From the NCBI GenBank assembly GCA_030704615.1, contig CM060731.1, positions 91,246,756 through 91,310,755 on the forward strand: a stretch of 64,000 nucleotides of DNA, in the 5' to 3' direction. A program made the translations under genes and the position numbers. Source of the stretch: Takakia lepidozioides (Eukaryota > Streptophyta > Takakiopsida > Takakiales > Takakiaceae). Of the stretch, positions 61,550 to 64,000 are shown piece by piece. Within the stretch, counting starts at the first letter, position 1. Every line of letters starts with the position of its first letter. Below the pieces are notes generated by a model, which did no database searches, was not told the origin of the DNA, and was given only the letters and a program-made list of their open reading frames with translations.

Positions 61550-63999
61550 TCAAGTGTTACAGTCATCAGAATCGGTATCGACCTCCTGTGCTATGTCATC
61601 CACAAAGATTCCGGCCCCAACACCACGTCTTCTACCACGGCCGTCGATGGTTGGACTGCGAGTGCCATGAATGGACATGCTTGCTGCGAGTGCCTCCGCA
61701 TAGACAGGTAGGACGTAAGACTGAGGAGGACTTGAAAGAAGTCCAAAAAGGTGTGATAGCCCTGGAGGGTCAGTGGAAGCACGCGGACTCCTGCACAAGT
61801 GGACAAAAACCAATTTTGAACACAATGATGCAATGCACAAGTCCAACGCACATTTGGAACGGTGGGAAGAGCTGAAAGTGCAAAGTCAAACAAACCTCAC
61901 GAAATGTGAATGTTGAAGAGACGAACCTGTGCCCATTGACAAATCCAGAAGTCTAGCGTCTGTGTAGGTGCAGCACTCCACAATTGTCTGAATGAAAGCC
62001 GGGCTCCTCTCCCTGGCCCCTCTCCAAGGAACCCCATTCCCCCTTCGCAAGCACACATTGTTGTCCACGTAGTTGTGGTGCATGTCATCCGTGGGAGGAT
62101 CTGTCCTCTCGTCTATGAACTTGCCCCCATGAGTGATGACAAACTCCCTAATGACGGCTGGAGTCGTAGGTGGATGCACTCAGACGAGACAAACAACTTC
62201 AAACAAACGAGTCTGTGAACATGACATACACAAGGAACTAAGAAGTTTGAAAACCAGGCCCCTACATATTCATTTGAGCGACTTATGCAACTCCATCCGA
62301 GAACCACCAAGAGGAGGAATAAGAAGGCAGATTTACCATCTCTCCGGGACGATCCCCCTTCGTCAAGTACATGTTGTTCACACAATTCCATGTCTTCACG
62401 ACCCTCATACCGGAGGCTTTCAAATAGCTGGCAAGTGCACGGCGACAGCGAAGGTCGATGGACTGGATGAGCACCATAACACCTGCATCGGACAGAAAGA
62501 AATCGCAAAAGGAGAAAATCCACCGCCAGTAGCGCTCATCAAAAGCATTCCAACCTGGACAAGCACCCGATGGAGGGACATCCGGGACTGGCAACCCATC
62601 AGGGATGTCCAAGATGATGAGTTCGGCTGCATATGGCTTCTCCTTCCCGTTCACCCAGGATTTGGTCATTTTAGCCTGCAAACAAGCATGCAATGGAATG
62701 CTCAAGAGGATTGAAACGATCCATGCACACAACAGACAAGAAGCAAAAGACAACACACACCGTGCCGAGGAACTCCACAATCCTCTCCCACACTGGTGAT
62801 GGTTCGCCCTTGTAATCAGATTTCTTGGACTCCATCATGGCAAGGAACCCGACGTTGGCCATCTCCAACCTGGTAGGGCGAATGACCCTCGTGGGATGCT
62901 CCACTGCATGGTACGGGTCCTTGGGATCAACCACCCCCTTGTTCTTTCTCCCGGATCCCCTACCATGCGGTGGAGTCTGTTGGACAACCACCAAAGGGCC
63001 AGTATCTGTAACACTTCCCTGCCCACCTACATGCCCTTGTGCCCCCTTCCCCCTACCCCTTCCTTTCCCCACGCCACAAGCAACATCCTTTCCCTTTGCC
63101 TTTCTACCTTTACCCGGTGTATCCTGAGCGGGAGGCTCCTTCTCTGCAAGAGTCCTCAAATTTCTCTCATGAATGTCGAGGTCGGATGCTGCGGCAGTAG
63201 CTGCTATACGCTCATTCTCTCTCCTCAAAGACATCTCCTGAGCTGGGGTCTGTGAAGCAGGGCAATCCAAATACCAACCACAAGCAGAAAGATGGTATGG
63301 GCCCCAGTCATGCAAGATCCCCGTAGTAAACATGGTCTGGTTGCTAGCAGGGACAAGCCAAAGGTCCACGAAATCAGGATGTTTGTCCAAGCAGTTCTCT
63401 ACCATGAAAACATACTTTATGTACCTGCAGGAACAGAGACAACCTCATTATGCAATGCAAATATTGTCTCCCAGCTTTTCCACCCCATCACGAAGACCCC
63501 CTAAAAGAGTATGCGACACATTACACTCCACCACAAACTCATATGAGCCAGCCAAAAACAGGTTGGATGGAGGAGATTGTGTCTATGCAAAACAAAGAAG
63601 CACAGTCCATTTCGCACATGTAAAGGCATCGTTTCCAGGCTTCCTCTCCTTTCTCTTGCTGGTCAAACTCATTTGTTCGATTGATGCCATCATCATTGCT
63701 GAACTCTCTGAAGAAACAAGATTGCCACACTGTGGCTCTCCATTTCCTCATGTATGCTTGGAAGGAGACCTTCGGTTCTGTCATGGTGATCCCATAGTCA
63801 GCCAGCTGCGTATGTAGAACCGACCGGGCCCTTTCTTACAACTGCAGACCAATACAAAAGCAAGAATGAACACAAAAACAATCACAACCAATGTAACATG
63901 GAAAAAGAATGACAGAAAAAGCGAAAAGAAAGTGACACAGCAAATGACATGATATCTAGCTCCAGTAAGTGGCCTTGTGAAGCCATGTATCCAGCACAT
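61550..63999 (-). CDS. DNA-methyltransferase-like gene, multi-exon, open at window edge
   Basis: Minus-strand exons. About 63405-62761: VENCLDKHPDFVDLWLVPAS, a low-complexity Lys/Gly/Arg linker, then PSPVWERIVEFLGT. 62675-62337 joins in phase: ELIILDIPDGLPVPDVPPSG, YWRWIFSFCDFFLSDAGVMV. About 62160-61932: RSPAFIQTIVEC, LLDLSMGTG. The last exon ends at 61550. Order and pattern (motif IV-like LDIPDG, helix, SDAGVMVLIQ strand, then motif X/I RSPAF...LLDLSMGTG) suggest a beta-class amino-methyltransferase (N6-adenine or N4-cytosine type). DIPDG in place of [DNS]PP[YW] makes activity doubtful. Upstream coding pieces (63784-63466) exist but splice sites are unclear. Confidence 0.5.
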
Positions 64000-64000
64000 T

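Overview
This window looks like nuclear DNA from a plant-lineage (streptophyte) eukaryote, and almost all of it is mobile-element material. Reasons: Ty3/gypsy LTR retrotransposons (one with a chromodomain and an initiator-tRNA-Met primer site), Mutator-like (MULE) transposases with a zinc finger and a SWIM domain, a CACTA-type terminus, a tRNA-derived SINE, GT-AG introns, and captured pieces of plant-type genes (PLS-class pentatricopeptide repeats and a plant-type O-fucosyltransferase). A charophyte alga or early land plant would fit, but the sequence does not fix the species. I see no convincingly intact host gene, no rRNA, no CRISPR and nothing bacterial. Bases 14853-15352 are a 500-N gap.

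Layout. 1-3970: GGCGCC-centred palindromes, first as a ~700-bp fold-back, then as a 53-bp tandem array, then as five ~370-bp units that are hairpins with a poly(A) apex. 4078-7945: a DNA-transposon-like unit with GCTCATG-rich inverted ends. It carries decayed exons of an O-fucosyltransferase and of PPR genes, so it behaves like a Pack-type gene-capturing element. 8000-13000: a palindrome array, a fragment of an unrecognised conserved protein (called here the DGG protein after its DGGMIDG motif), and a decayed MULE transposase on the minus strand. 13140-14852: another palindrome array, then the gap. 15353-28296: a large Ty3/gypsy element with a leader ORF, gag, a -1 frameshifted pol and about 4 kb of extra ORFs. 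It is nested in the LTR of a second copy (28297-30502), and the locus was later inverted. 30503-38079: MULE remnants, a SINE, a CACTA-like element and a decayed PiggyBac-like transposase. 38080-50415: a minus-strand Ty3/gypsy element split by a young chromovirus (39173-46189, TSD GAAGC). 51716-55863: a plus-strand MULE transposase with its 3' terminus. 55864-63999: two copies of a methyltransferase-like gene (one half, one longer), a palindrome array, two inverted copies of the DGG protein gene, and another GCTCATG end with PPR remnants.

The best candidate for something undescribed is the recurring set MULE transposase + DGG protein + methyltransferase-like gene + arrays of short GGCGCC/GGCACC palindromes. 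The transposase and the DGG protein are convergent at both loci, and at the right-hand locus the methyltransferase-like fragment starts at the last base of the MULE terminus. Whether these are transposon cargo, transposon functions, or neighbours brought together by insertion cannot be settled from one window.
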